Positions 46,779-61,996 of a stretch of DNA of 64,000 bases are shown here, in pieces. How positions within the stretch are numbered: the first letter of the stretch is position 1; the number at the start of each line of letters is the position of its first letter. A program made the position numbers and the translations under genes. Below the pieces are notes generated by a model that was not told where the DNA came from, searched no databases, and saw nothing but the letters and a program-made list of their open reading frames with translations. This stretch comes from Earliella scabrosa (lineage: Eukaryota; Basidiomycota; Agaricomycetes; Polyporales; Polyporaceae), in contig JABYQQ010000008.1 in the NCBI GenBank assembly GCA_022605405.1, positions 248,001-312,000 of the forward strand. The letters are read 5' to 3'.

Positions 46779-49700
46779 ATGTGGGTCCTCACTGGGCCAT
46801 TTGACGAGGACCACTCGGACGGCCAGGCCCCAGACAGTGCGTACACATCTCCCCTCATCTCTCACTCGCACTCACTCGCCCTGTTGCAGAGAGTAAGCTG
46901 CTCAAGACCGGGCGCGAGTACGGCGTCGGCCGTAGGGACCAGCCACTCCAGATCAAGAGCAAGGCCATCTCAAAGCACCATGCTGTCTTCGCCGTCGCCG
47001 AGTGCTCAGAGGAACAGGCCGTGCGTGCCCCCTGTCTGCCCCCCCTGCGTCGCTCACGCTCGTCCCACAGGCCGACCCCAGCTTCGTCCCCACCCTCACC
47101 TTTCACAATGTTACGGACCGCGCTCGCCCCGTCGAGCGCCCCTCTCTTGCTCGTCCCAGGGTCATCTGTCAACCAAAGTCCTCGATGGAGCTCGAGCACG
47201 GCGATATTGTCCATCTCTCGGCTAGCATCTTCGTCAGGTATGTCTCCTCTCTCTCCACCCTCTTCCAGCGTTTCAATCATCTCGGCCGTCCAGAGTTCGC
47301 TGGGACAAGGTTTGCTGCTATGCCGCTCCTGCAAAGGGCGTCCCCTCTATTTCCGCTAAGGACTGCGCTCTACTAGGTATGTCTCTAGCTTTGGTTACTT
47401 GACTGCTGGTTCACCTCTCCCAGGAATCCATCTTGTCCCTACCATTCATCCAGACGTTACCCATCACCTCACTCCCACTTATACGCTCGATCCTGCCCTC
47501 GCGACTTCACTTCTGTCCGTTGCGACTCTCGTCAAGCCCGAATGGCTCAATGCCGTTCTCTCCGCCGCACACGCTGAAGCCGGCGAACTCAGCTCCCTCG
47601 AAGAGGCTTACAACCTCCCACCCACCAACAAATATCGTCCTACCTTCTCCCCATCCCTTCCTCCTCGACTCAAGAAGTACAATGCTTGGGAACCCAATGA
47701 AGAGCGCTTAGGTATGTTTCGCGCCTATAGATTCGTCTTCGTTGGCGAGAAGGGTGCAGAAGCCCAGAGCGCTCTGAAGGAGCTGGTTAGAAGGGGGGAA
47801 GGGGAGTATGAATGTTATGCGGCCAACGGCGGGAGGGATGGGCTCAGAAAGGTCCTCTCGAAGGGGAAGGCGCGCGGTACGACCCTCGTTCTTGTCGCTA
47901 CTCAAGGAACAATCGTTGCTGCGGTCGGGAAGGACGGCTGGGCAGATCTAGTCGAAGAAGCGAGAAGGTGAGCCCCTTTGAGATTGTCACTCCTGCTTCT
48001 TGCAGCTGACGACAGTAGCTTTGAGCTAAACTTCATACCGCCTGAGAAACTCGTCGAAGCCGTCATGTTTGCGGACTTATCTTACCTCGCCAGTGAGGCA
48101 GCAGATGGTAAGTATCCGCAATGCCCGTAAGGATAGTTTGGCGATTGATATTGTGCAGCACCAGACGAATCTGTCCTACCGGACGTTATTCCAAACACAA
48201 TTGAGGACGAGCCATCTGTTGTCACATCCGCTCCGCCCCCAGTCGTACCCGACCCGGAACCCGAGCCTCAGCCCGCTCCAGCCCCGCGAAGAAGGCTCAC
48301 GCGTCGAGCAACATCGAGAGCGCCGTCTCGCGCACCATCCGAGCCTCCTGCTCCAGTGCCGCCTCCAGATCCAGAGCCTGCGCCCGATCCGCAGCCGGTC
48401 CAACAACCGGTGGACGTTGTCAAAGAACCTCCGCCGCCCCCCGCTCAGCCTCGCAGAGTGCGTGATTCGGTGTAGTCCAGTCAAGACATTGACTGATGCA
48501 CATATAGACATTGGTACGACGAGCTGCACGCCCAAAGGCCGTCGATAATGACGACTCGATGGACGTCGACTCAGCTCGCGCGTCCGTCGAACCCGCTGCG
48601 TCACAGGAGCCTATCAAGCGCTCTGACAGCGTGGTGCGTTCCTTCTGGCTCATCGAATGTTTGTGTATCTCACTGACTCATTGTTCGGCGATCGCATGGT
48701 TGCAGCCCCCGACACCTGCCCGCCCATCACGGCTGAAACGCCGGGTAGGTACCACGCAACCAAGCGCCGTCAGCGGGATGTTCCCCGAGAGTGCAGACGT
48801 ATTCATGCCCGACACCGCGGAGGAGCCGAGGCATAAGCGGTACAAGTCCCTCTTCGAGCAGAGCGACCCGGACAAGGTTGCGGGTATGAGCATCGACGAG
48901 TATGGCAGCCAGCTGCAGTTCCCGGGTGCCGAGAGTGAGACGCAGTACGAGCCCTCGGCGCTGGGCGCGTTCGCTACAACGACGATGCAGACCATGGGCA
49001 GCCGGAGTGGCACTAGCGGCGGACTCGGCGTGGTTCCTGAGGAAGAGGAGGAGAGTATGGCTGCGGTGGCACAGATACAGAGTCAGAGTGTGGGGGAGAC
49101 TCAGGCGAGGGGGACGAAGAGGAAAACCCAGAGCGAGGATGTGGAGATGGAGGACGAGGACGCAGGACCGAGAATGAAGAAGCGGACCAGGATGGCTGAG
49201 GAGGAGGGCGAGGCGCAGACAGAGACACAGGCGCAAACGCAGCAGCCTGCGCAGAAGCCGATGTCCAAGGTTGTCACGCGCGTCGACATGGCTCAGTCGC
49301 AGGTGCACGTCAAGCCGAAGCCAGAGTCGAAGAAACAGAAGGCGCAGGCGCAGGCGAGTGCAAAGGGTCCGGACCGAGATGACGCGTTCTTGAAAGCGGT
49401 CGCGTCGACCCGCCGAGGCAAGAAGGCGGAGGACGACTTTGACCGCGAGTTCAACAATCTTCGCATCTCGAGGCCTGAGCTGGAACGACAGGACGAAGAG
49501 GAGGCGTACAAGATCCTGGAGGAGTTTGGAGACGATGGCGACGTGAGGGGGAATTTCATGGTCGTAATGGAGATGCCTCTTTTCAGGGAACCCGGCGAAA
49601 GATCCGCAGACTCGTTGAGGCGCGGCGAGGGTAGGTTGGAATGGCAGGGAAAACCGGATTTCAAGAAGTTTAAGAGGGTGAGGTTTCGTTCATCTCCTGA

Positions 49701-50423
49701 CCTAGGGTGGCAATGTTGATGTATGTACTCTTCAGAAAGCACTCGGGGAGCGACGCCAGCCCGTTGAACTTGTCGTGGAGGAGGATAATGACCTCGGGAT
49801 TGGCTCTCGTGAGTACAATCGTGCGGTGTATTGTAGCATCCCTACTAACTATGCTTGCAGAATACTGGAAGGGCTCATCGCAGGCTGCGCCGCCTTCGCA
49901 ATCGCAATCTCGTACCATTTCCCAACCCAAGAGCAGCACAACGCAGAAATCCACACAGCGCAGTACTAAGGAACGGCCTACGCTTGTCTCCGACTCCGAC
50001 TCTGATGACAGGCCGCCAGCGAAGTCCGCGCGAGGCAAGAGTCAGGCAAAGTCCCAAGCCCGGACGAACTCGAAACCACCTAGCACGCAGTCGACCGCCA
50101 CGCGGACGCGCGGGAAGGCCTCGCAGAAGCAGCCACTTTTCATCGATTCCGACATCGAGGAGGATGACAAGGACGATGACTTCCACATGGGGTCGGATCG
50201 GGATGTCGCAGGCAACCGCGATGATGAGGAGGATGAGGAGGATGACATTGGTGCAACGCTTAAATCACGGTCTTCTGGACGAGGAACGCAGGCCTCCGCG
50301 CGAGCTAAACCCTCGGCTGGTCGGAGTACGAGGAAGGCACCGGCTATTGTGGTGGATGACGACTCGGATGATGGGGCGACGTTTAAAGCGTTTGGAACTC
50401 GGTCGCGAACGAGACGGCGGTAG
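46779..50423 (+). CDS. NBS1: NBS1 (nibrin), MRE11-RAD50-NBS1 complex subunit
   Basis: DNA double-strand-break sensor that binds MRE11 and recruits checkpoint kinase Tel1/ATM. Starts MWVLTGPFDED; the first intron splits the FHA domain, which shows TGREYGVGRRD and SKAISKHHAVFAV. BRCT-like repeats follow (IHLVPTIHPDVTHHLTPTYT; ALATSLLSVATLVKPEWLNA; FRAYRFVFVGEKGAE). A Pro/Arg-rich hinge, a basic PSRLKRRVGTTQPSAVSGMF stretch and long low-complexity regions (Gln, Glu, Ser) lead to the MRE11-binding part near EMPLFREPG and DFKKFKRKALGERRQPVEL. The C-terminus has alternating acidic and Ser/Arg runs and ends GTRSRTRRR. At least eight introns. Identification rests on the FHA-BRCT-FKKF order and is quite sure. 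Confidence 0.88.
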
Positions 50424-50498
50424 GGTTTGGTCAGGCCCAAGTACTTCTTGTGTTGCAATATAATGTTCAATCAATGCTATGATACATCCTGGGACATC

Positions 50499-51823
50499 CT
50501 ATTCTGTCCAGTCACTTCGCTCTGAAGCACCCGATCCCACGTCCCCGTCCGATTCGGACGCGTCCGAGTCCAAATCGGACGTATCTGCTTCGTTCATGGC
50601 ATGCTTCCACCTTACATGTTCGGGAACTTCATCTCGTTGGAAGGGCTTCAGGTACGCATTCTTCTGGTCCTCGTCCTCTGCTGTTAACACGATCCGTACC
50701 GCCTTTGTGTACAGGTTGAACAGCGTCAGTCGGAGGCGGAGCGCATCAAGGGGGTCGCGTATGTGGAACGTCAACTTCGTGGTGGGTTCTGTGGGGTTGG
50801 AGCAAAAATAGTCCTTCAAAATGCGTAGATGTGTGATCAGCCGATCGGAATACTCCATCTTGACCGAGACTTACCTTCGTCGTAGCATACTGACCGTCCT
50901 CGCTACCCCATCCGACCGACAGCGAGACAATGTCGCGATCTATGAGAAGGCCGAAGACGACCTCTTGCTTCATGTGGTACAGGCGGTAGGCGGCCAGGGC
51001 AGACTTCATAGTCATTACGAGGTGCCCACGGTGATCCAAATCCTCATCCTTGATGTACTCCGCGATCAGCATGGGCAACTTGATGTCCTTCCAGATGCCG
51101 ACTCCGTCCTCGTCGTCCGCTTCGACAGAGAACTCGCTGCCCCAAGCTTTGCTGGTTGCTGACCGGACCTTGGTCTCATCCATGAGGTGGAAGGGTGCTC
51201 TTGCCACGGCAAAGACAACGTCAGGAGTTACATAGCGTGCGGAAGGGATGTCATCCCGATCGCCAGGGCATGTCTCATCGTGTACGGGGCGGTGTGCGTG
51301 GACTGCTTGATTGAATCTGTCAGGTGTGATGAGCGGTTCGAATCGGAGGAAGCGGGAGGGGGCACTGACGAGATGGTGTGACGAGCGTATTTCTTTCCTT
51401 TGATTGCTTCATTATCCAGGTCCGCCACAAGCCGCTCCATGAACCGATTGAAAACAACTGCGCAGTTCTGTCGGGTGTTACAGTTGCGCAGTTCAAGGGC
51501 ACGAAGATCGGCCGTGAGACACACGGCTCGATGGACATGCAGGCGGGATATATCTGTCGGCAGATCGGCTTGGACGCGATTGAGTCCACCGTGGACGTGA
51601 TGCTGACCAGCTCATGGAAGACATCTATCTCTCGCTGCGTTGGCAGCGAGACAGTGAAGTCATTGTCCTGGAGCAATGTCTAAGATTAGTTCGCGTTCGG
51701 AGAAAGGTCAATGGATACTCGAACCTTTCCCGGCTGGGCGACAGCAAGCCAACATGGGATTCCGATGTCTAGTAGCGAGGCGACAGCTTGGAATACTTGT
51801 GACGGAAGTGCGTGGCAGCTCAT
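50499..51823 (-). CDS. hypothetical protein, copy A of a diverged tandem pair
   Basis: Unrecognised. Exons I can join: SCHALPSQVFQAVASLLDIG..PGK; LLQDNDFTVSLPTQREIDVF; NCAVVFNRFMERLVADLDNE; HTISFNQAVHAHRPVHDETC; ARAPFHLMDETKVRSATSKA; and the final exon DYFCSNPTEPTTKLTFHIRD to the TAG at 50499. The copy shares a diagnostic block with the gene at 52162-53367 (MKSALAAYRLY here, MKSALAVYRQL there; and LTLFNLYTKAVRIV with LLIAFYSRALTIV). The tail is Asp/Ser-rich. The 5' end is uncertain: I use the ATG at 51823, and part of the exon chain near 51560 is weakly supported. No signal peptide or domain is seen. Tail-to-tail with NBS1. Confidence 0.5.
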
Positions 51824-52161
51824 ATTGAAATGCTGTATGTTGCGAGAGAGCATCCAACTTGATATGAACCAGTGAGCGTCGTACTAGTATGCGGCGCTGC
51901 CTTGAATTAGCAGGCAACAAATATTCGGAACAATCGATGGCACATACTGCGTTCCGGGTCTATCTGCGTATGTCAACCAGGAGCATCTCGATAGTATATC
52001 GTCGTTGGACGATGACCGCCACGTCGTCGATGCTCGGATGGACGGACATTGTGAAAGCAGTAACTGTATTTGTTGTGTGTGCTTCAAGATGAGTTTGCGT
52101 AGACGGAAAAGCTCGATAGTTTGATGATGAGGGAAGGTCGTACGAGGTGAGATTACCTCCG

Positions 52162-53367
52162 CTATGATATCCGGACCGTGGTCACTGGCACGATCGTCAA
52201 TGCGCGGCTATAGAACGCGATGAGCAGATATACAGAACATGATGGTACATCACGCACATAATTGGACCAGTTATGTCGCAGTGCTGCTGGCACGCCTACC
52301 ACTAGTCGCATATTGCCATTAGTCACCAGTCCGCCAAGTACTGGCACCGTAAGTCCCAGTTGGCGATAGACGGCTAGAGCGGATTTCATGACGATTGCGA
52401 GGTGGTGAATGTGGGGGCATTGTCCGGCGGGGACTATGACGTGTTCGAACACGAATGTCGGCACAAGGACCGCGTCCTTATCCGGAGACAGAGACACATG
52501 GCACTGTAGATCTTCGACAGCACGCTTGTCCTTGAGCGTGGTATAGACAGCGGCGTCGACGATGCAGTGATCTAGTCTTCGACGTGATCCGTCGACGACG
52601 ACGGCCGAGAGGTCCGAGTTGTGAGTGGCCCACGCATGTCCGAACCTGCAATACTTGTGAGGCACTGACCGATTGAACGAATCATGGCACATACCGTAAC
52701 TCGAAGTCACACTCTCCCGGAGGAGTATCCATCAAGAGATGGAGCAGGAAGTAGTCAAATGGCAGCCGGATGGAGAGCCCAGGGTAGGGTGGACAGATTG
52801 CATTGCTGGGGCGAAACCGGAACTCGAGAGCCAGAAGTAACATACGTCGCAGATTGGCGATAAAGTCTTCGTTCCAGAGGCAACTGTCTGCCTCAACCAC
52901 CCAAGCGGATGAATGTGTACCGTTGATGGCGGTGATCATGAACGAGTTGAAAGTTGCCATGAAACCCTTGCGTGTGCGCAATAAGGGCTCTAGTCTGTCG
53001 AGGATGAGTGGCTGTAGATCCCTTCAGTTGGTGTCGCCAGGAAACGATAACTGGGCAAACGTACGGATGACAGTGCGCCCCGCGGGAACTCCACTCTAAG
53101 CCACTCCCGGAGTCGCTGGAGACCAGGGTGTGTGTCCTCATCCCAGGTGGTGGGGAGGTCCGAGTCGCGAATCACCAAATAAAACCCATCGGGAGAAGTC
53201 ACTCGATAGATTCTCGTCGTACACGAGCTTATACGACTGTTGGACGCATGTTACAGATGAGCGACAATAAGCACTGACCGCATCGTTGGGTCCGTGTATG
53301 CACTGGTTTTTGGTGGCGAACGCGACGCAGTGCGGACAGTTGCGGGGAGATAGTCATCGCTGCGCAT
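52162..53367 (-). CDS. hypothetical protein, copy B of a diverged tandem pair
   Basis: Unrecognised. Four exons (53367-53279, 53236-53065, 53011-52695, 52645-52162) splice in phase with GT-AG ends to give 353 residues. N-terminus MRSDDYLPATVRTASRSPPK; the middle has SPDGFYLVIRDSDLPTTWDE, WLRVEFPRGAL and MATFNSFMITAINGTHSSAW. The C-terminal third has LSPDKDAVLVPTFVFEHVIV, IVMKSALAVYRQLGL and VYLLIAFYSRALTIV, the region shared with copy A. No signal peptide, membrane helix or known motif. The divergence between copies suggests an old duplication under weak constraint or rapid change. Divergent from DHX35. Confidence 0.62.
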
Positions 53368-56707
<3,340 letters not shown>

Positions 56708-57035
56708 TCCTTGTCTTGCACTGTGTAGTCGGTCTACGTGATCAGAAAACATGCATTTTTTTGGGTTCCTTGTTTTACGCCCTGGAGGGCCGCGTCCTAT
56801 GGTAGGCGTAACGGTACATGGTAGCTAGCGTGTGCGAAAGAACGACGGGGGAGGATCTCTGGACAAGGGTAGAGGTGAAAGGATTAGGTCGAGGCGGACG
56901 ACCTAGAACATGCAATTCTCTACTCTGTTCGTCGAGTTCGCCGTGCCGACAATTCGCTCACAAGTCTACAATTAGTATGCTGTCCACAGCTCTACAGTAC
57001 AGGTATCACCGCGACACCGCGATCCCGAATCATCA
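56708..57035. other. convergent 3' ends
   Basis: About 330 bases between DHX35 and MCD4 3' ends. No gene or repeat recognised. Confidence 0.45.
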
Positions 57036-60000
57036 CTAGGACGCCTTGTTGGCGCGGTTAGCCGATCCTCTCGGTTGTCCTGCCATAAGGAGTTCGCCCA
57101 CTGCACATATACCCGCAGACCAGACTAGCAGGAGGGAACTAATGCAGAAGAAGCTGATCGTCTGTCCGATTTCGAGCCATGAACCTGTATCCGTCACGTT
57201 TAGGAAGAAGGTGATCGTCATGACTGCAGTTAGCCACCAGGTTAGTTAGCATGGACAGGAAGTTACGGATGGGATGTGGAGAACACTGACTGTCCGTGAG
57301 CGTAAGAGCGACAAGGAACAGACTGAAGGGTGGCAGATCAAGTCGTGCGTTCAAAATAGAGAAGGCGATAGCTAGGATGATGTATGGTGCTACGATTTTG
57401 AATATCTACGAGGTGCAGGAGTCAGCTTGACGAAAAATCTAGCAGACATGAACACACGTACTAAAAGGGCCGCCATGAGGAACGGATTAAAGATGGGAAC
57501 AAGGCGATAAACGGGTTCCAGATAGAATGACCTACAGCCGGCCAATCAGTGGGGCAAAGGGATATATTACCAAGGGACCACTCACGAGATGGATGCAACA
57601 CTGGAGTGAGTGAATCAGTGGTTATACTTCGTGCAAGCAACACAGACGACTCACTTTCCCGTCCCGAAGAATGCAACTTGAACAAAGAACAGAAAGAAGA
57701 CCGCGACGCGGAGATCATCTGCCTTCGGTCGATATGTGCGTGCGTCTTTGCTCGTGTCCTTGGGATTTTGAATATGCGAGTGAGCGCGCAAGACGCTCTC
57801 AACTTCGACCCATAGGACCAGTGTCAGGGAATACACGACATAGAAGAGACCCTCTACGGCGATAGCCAGCCAGACAAAGCATGCACCGAATCCGAGAAAG
57901 AAGCTTAGCAGTCGGGCTTGTGGGTTACCTCTTCCTACACGGAGCACAAATGGTAGGAATGCCGTGCAGACTGCGCGAAACCAGTATAAGGTGTTCCTTT
58001 CGCATGAGACAGTAGGGGATAAGGCTTACGAAACAGTGCCCATCCGATATAGCGGAACAATGGCGCGACACCCTTCTTGTCTCGGAGATCCCGCACAATG
58101 ATATGAACGAGGATAATGCTCCATCCGAGGTTATTGAGCTGAACGATCAGCGTTAGCATGACACAGCAGGTGTCTTCAGATTTACTGACCAGGAGGAAAG
58201 TAGCTGTCTTGAATAATGACCTATCTTGGTCGTTCTGGAAGTGCAGCCGTCGAATTCCCAGAACACCTAGGGCATACATGGCAGCAGTACCTGATGTGCT
58301 AACTCGGCGCTGTCAGATTAGATATTCACGTAGTGGTACAGATGACTCACATGCCAATCAGGTTCTCCTCTTGATGCACGCTCAGCAATGGAAACACCGC
58401 GGCTCCCAAACAACAAACGGACCATGCAAACATCAGTAGCAGATTCCCATTCCGTACTTTGCTCGGCCAGAACAAAGGCCAGCCAACACCAATATTGAGA
58501 AACCACGCGCTCCAGATTGAGCGGTGAGTGTAGCCAGCCTGGATTGGTAAGTCAGGCGGCCGAGCTCCTAGTCAGACACAAAGTAATACTCACAACCATA
58601 CTCTGCAATGCAGCAACGACCAGTACGCCACGCAACACAGGTCCGACTACTGATCCCGGTTGTCCTTGACGAATATACTGCCAGAGCGGCTTGCTAGCGC
58701 GAGCAAGAACATGGTCCCAGAAGTAGCATGGGAAGGCGATATAGATATAGAATGTCCACGGAGAATGCTGCCTTGCAAAGAGGGCCCAGAATAGCACCAG
58801 GATAGACGCTGCCACGGCATGAAATGGGGATTGCGGCTGACCGGTTTGAACAGGGGATGGTAGCAGAATTGAGACAGCCCCGAATGCAATCCAACCGAGA
58901 TATGCGGCGATGACAATTCCTCGGATCATAGTGCGATCATAGCTGGAAAGTTTGGTCATTACGACTAAGCTTGTCAATAGGCGTACTACTCACGTTTGCA
59001 GGTATCGAAGACCTTCGAGCGTGCGGGAGATGAAGTCCTTCGCTCGAAGCCTAACCTGGTAGTAACTCCTGTTGTCAAGTAGTTCCTCCATTGCTGCCAC
59101 TTCATGTGCTCCTGGCAACACCTCCAGGCCTTCGAATTGCGCGAAGTATGCGTACGGTCGATAGAAGAGCGAATGGGATTTTTTCTCATCTGGAAAGACA
59201 ATGGAGAGGTCAACATAGGAAAGGCACCATCGAAACAGGCGCAACGCACAGTGCTTCACGCGATAATGCTCTAGGATCACCTGAATAATCGTCTAGACTG
59301 TTTGCTCCTGCGGTTCAGGGCATAGTCATACCTTTGCATTTATTAAGGCAGCTTCCGCCTGCGTCTTCTCGCCCGCTTGCGCAGACAGGTATCCCGGCCT
59401 GATTGGGTCGACATCGGGCAAGACGCCAACAGAATTGATGGGCCAGTTGACACCAATGAGGGCGGACATGAGCGCAGCGACATCCGCTTGCTCGACATCG
59501 CGACGTAGCAGATGCGACAGCCCAAATGGCCTGGAGTACGCGTCGTGTGAGGAGGGACTACTATCTGGTAGGGGTCCACGGATGCCTTTGCCCCATGCAA
59601 TTAGCGGCGTGCGGGTGTTATCCGGATCTAACAATTCCAAGAGTAGGTCATGAGCGAGTCAATATGTTCGAGACGGAAAAGCAGACCTTACCGCCGTCGC
59701 CGTGGTTCCCAATTTTGGACATACCATGGTCTGCGGTGAAGATGAAGGCAGTCTCGTCATCCCGGTAGAACTCCCGGAGTAGTTCTTCGGTTTGCTTCAC
59801 GATCTCATCCACGACCTGAATGTTCGCCATATATTCCTGTCATGGCACGATGAGCATGCTCGAATGGGCGCGTGAATTTGGCGACTACCTTGGAATGGGG
59901 TCTGTATGAGTGCCCTGTTGTATCCAAACCAAGTAGATGGAGGAAGAAAACGGTTTTGTCATTCCGGAGACGTGCATCCAACGGGGGATTTGTGGTGGCA

Positions 60001-60859
60001 TTATGCAACAGAGTGCGCAATTGGTCGAGGACCCAGACATCCAGTGCGGTTGCATCTAAATACATACTGTTATCCCCATCTACGGGTAGAATGCGTTCGA
60101 AGAAGACGCACCTTTAGTGAAGTCCTCCTCGTCCTCGTCATAACACCACATCTCCACCTTACCAGGCGTAGCGCCCCGCGCAAACATAGGCAAGATGTCA
60201 GGAGAGCCGAAGGAGAAGGTCGCACTGGATTGGTTGAACACGGAGTCGAAGTCGACCTGATCGTTGTTCAGCCACGATGATCCACGTACATGTCGGACCG
60301 CTCACTGGATTCGTCTTCCAACCCTGGATGCGCGAAGTGGTTAATGCCAAAGCGTCGTAGCTGCACACGACACACCTTGGTCACTGCGGACACATCTTCA
60401 TACATGCCGCCTATCCGCAGGTTGAGCTTCGGGGGGAGTACGAGGGTGCTCAGATCGAACAGAGCACATACCGATGAGGGCGACATGACCAGGTCTACTC
60501 TCTGTAGGCACGCGCGTATGCGATATTCCAAACGCGCCCCTTGTCTCGATGATGGAACGCAAGTGCGGCGCGACAATCTCGGGTGCCTCAGGGATCATAT
60601 GGAAACCATTCTTTGCGAGAAGGAGGTCCGCGCGTAAGCCATCCCCTTATGCACAGTCAGCGCACGCAGACACGTTCACGGTGGGCGACATACCCACTAT
60701 AAGCACAAGCCGTTTGGCCTCTCCCGTCCCCAGTGAGTGCTGTTGCATTCCATGGACGACGGGGCTCGTGAAGTAGCAGTCGAAGACTGTGCCGATGTAG
60801 ACGAGGTGGAAGACGAGGCCTATGAGGAGCAGTCTCCAAACAGAGCCAGTTGTCGCCAT
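57036..60859 (-). CDS. MCD4: GPI ethanolamine phosphate transferase 1 (MCD4/PIG-N)
   Basis: Adds phosphoethanolamine to the first mannose of GPI precursors in the ER membrane. The start at 60859 gives a signal-anchor-like N-terminus ([20 protein letters not shown]) and [10 protein letters not shown], a hallmark of this family. The lumenal alkaline-phosphatase-like domain shows [29 protein letters not shown] (catalytic Thr), [35 protein letters not shown], and [20 protein letters not shown]. The rest is a multi-span membrane region ([53 protein letters not shown]) ending with [18 protein letters not shown] and a short basic end. At least twelve introns. Divergent from MIC19. Confidence 0.93.
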
Positions 60860-61076
60860 TGTTGTCGAGCTGGCTGTTATGTCCGACGGTGCATGTGCGC
60901 GGTCTCTCAAAGACGGGAAGGGTCAAACGTGGTGGATTGCAGGACGTGTCGAGCCGCAAGCGGTGAGAGCATGACGGACCGTGGACGAACGCCGGAACAG
61001 CGCGTCTTGACCGCCACCGTGCTCACCTCTTGCTCACCTCTTCCATCCTCGCTCGAACAACTCGCCGGTCGACACG
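60860..61076. promoter_or_regulatory. shared promoter between MCD4 and MIC19
   Basis: 217 bases between divergent starts. CT-rich (CTCACCTCTTGCTCACCTCTTCC) just before the MIC19 ATG. No TATA box. Confidence 0.4.
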
Positions 61077-61770
61077 ATGGGGGCCTCTCAGTCGTCGCCG
61101 CAGGACGAGAAGGTGTTTGTTCCGGACACCTCGTTGCACGTATGTCGCCCTACCAGCCCTGGCTTGCCCCCTCTCACCCTCGTCAGTTCTCGGAAGATGT
61201 CGTCAATCAGCTCGTTGACCAGAAGGCATCCCCCGCCATTCCCCACGAACGCCAGCTTACCATAGACGCACACATCCGCTCACGAATAGAATCGGAGCTT
61301 TCTCGTCTGCACCAGGAGGAGGAACGCGTGCGGGACGAGATTGAGCGCGCCTTGGAGAAGGAGAACCTCGACCGCGAACGCGCTTTGGCTGGCGAGGAGA
61401 GCGCATCTGATGAGGCTGGTCCCGCAGGCTCCGTCAAGAGTAGTGCGGCTCTCATGGGCGACCTCGAAGAACTCCGTCAAAAGGTAGAGAAGTACCATGC
61501 CCGGCAGAACTCGGAGGAGCTCTCCACCGTCCGCGCCAAAGGCGAAGAGGTCGTCCTGTGCTACAAGTGCGTGCTATTCACGTTTCGCTGAGTTAGTGTG
61601 CTGAGCAGCGAGCAGGTCACATCCCACGACTACTCTTGACTGCTGGAAAGCCGTGGAAGAGTTCAAGGCGTCCGTCGCGCAGGTAGAGCAGGTGCGCGGT
61701 GAAGTTGCTGATCCAATGGTGGACTGCGCTCAGATATTGCATTTAGCGATACGTCAACTCCCTACGGTAG
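61077..61770 (+). CDS. MIC19: MICOS subunit MIC19 (DUF1690/CHCHD3-like)
   Basis: Inner-membrane MICOS component that shapes cristae junctions. Four exons (61077-61139, 61187-61566, 61616-61691, 61747-61770) give 180 residues. MGASQSS is a classic N-myristoylation start (G2, S6), as known for this family. The middle is a long charged coiled coil (RSRIESELSRLHQEEERVRD; VEKYHARQNSEELSTVRAKG). The C-terminal CHCH-like part has VLCYKSHPTTTLDCWKAVEE (two Cys, 10 residues apart), and it ends VEQRYVNSLR. Splicing is in phase at all junctions. The second Cys pair of a full CHCH domain is not seen, as is common in fungal MIC19. Confidence 0.9.
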
Positions 61771-61996
61771 TGTTACAGCTCCAATATAGTCCAGGGATAC
61801 ATTTGAGTCATTATTGTTCGTTTCTACGGTGATACACTAAGTCAAGACTACCGCGCGAAGTCGTACACAATCGTCCGTCAGCGTGGGCCATGTACAGGTG
61901 AGTAAGGATACCAAAGCGTCGCAGGTTCATCAAGTGTCCGTGATAGTCCGTTGCCCAACATAAAGATAGTCCGCGGTATGGGCCCTCTTCAGAGTT

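Noticed and set aside
50499..53367. One single long gene spanning copies A and B
   Set aside because: Copy B ends in a proper stop with no donor site before it, and the two parts repeat homologous blocks, so two genes fit better.
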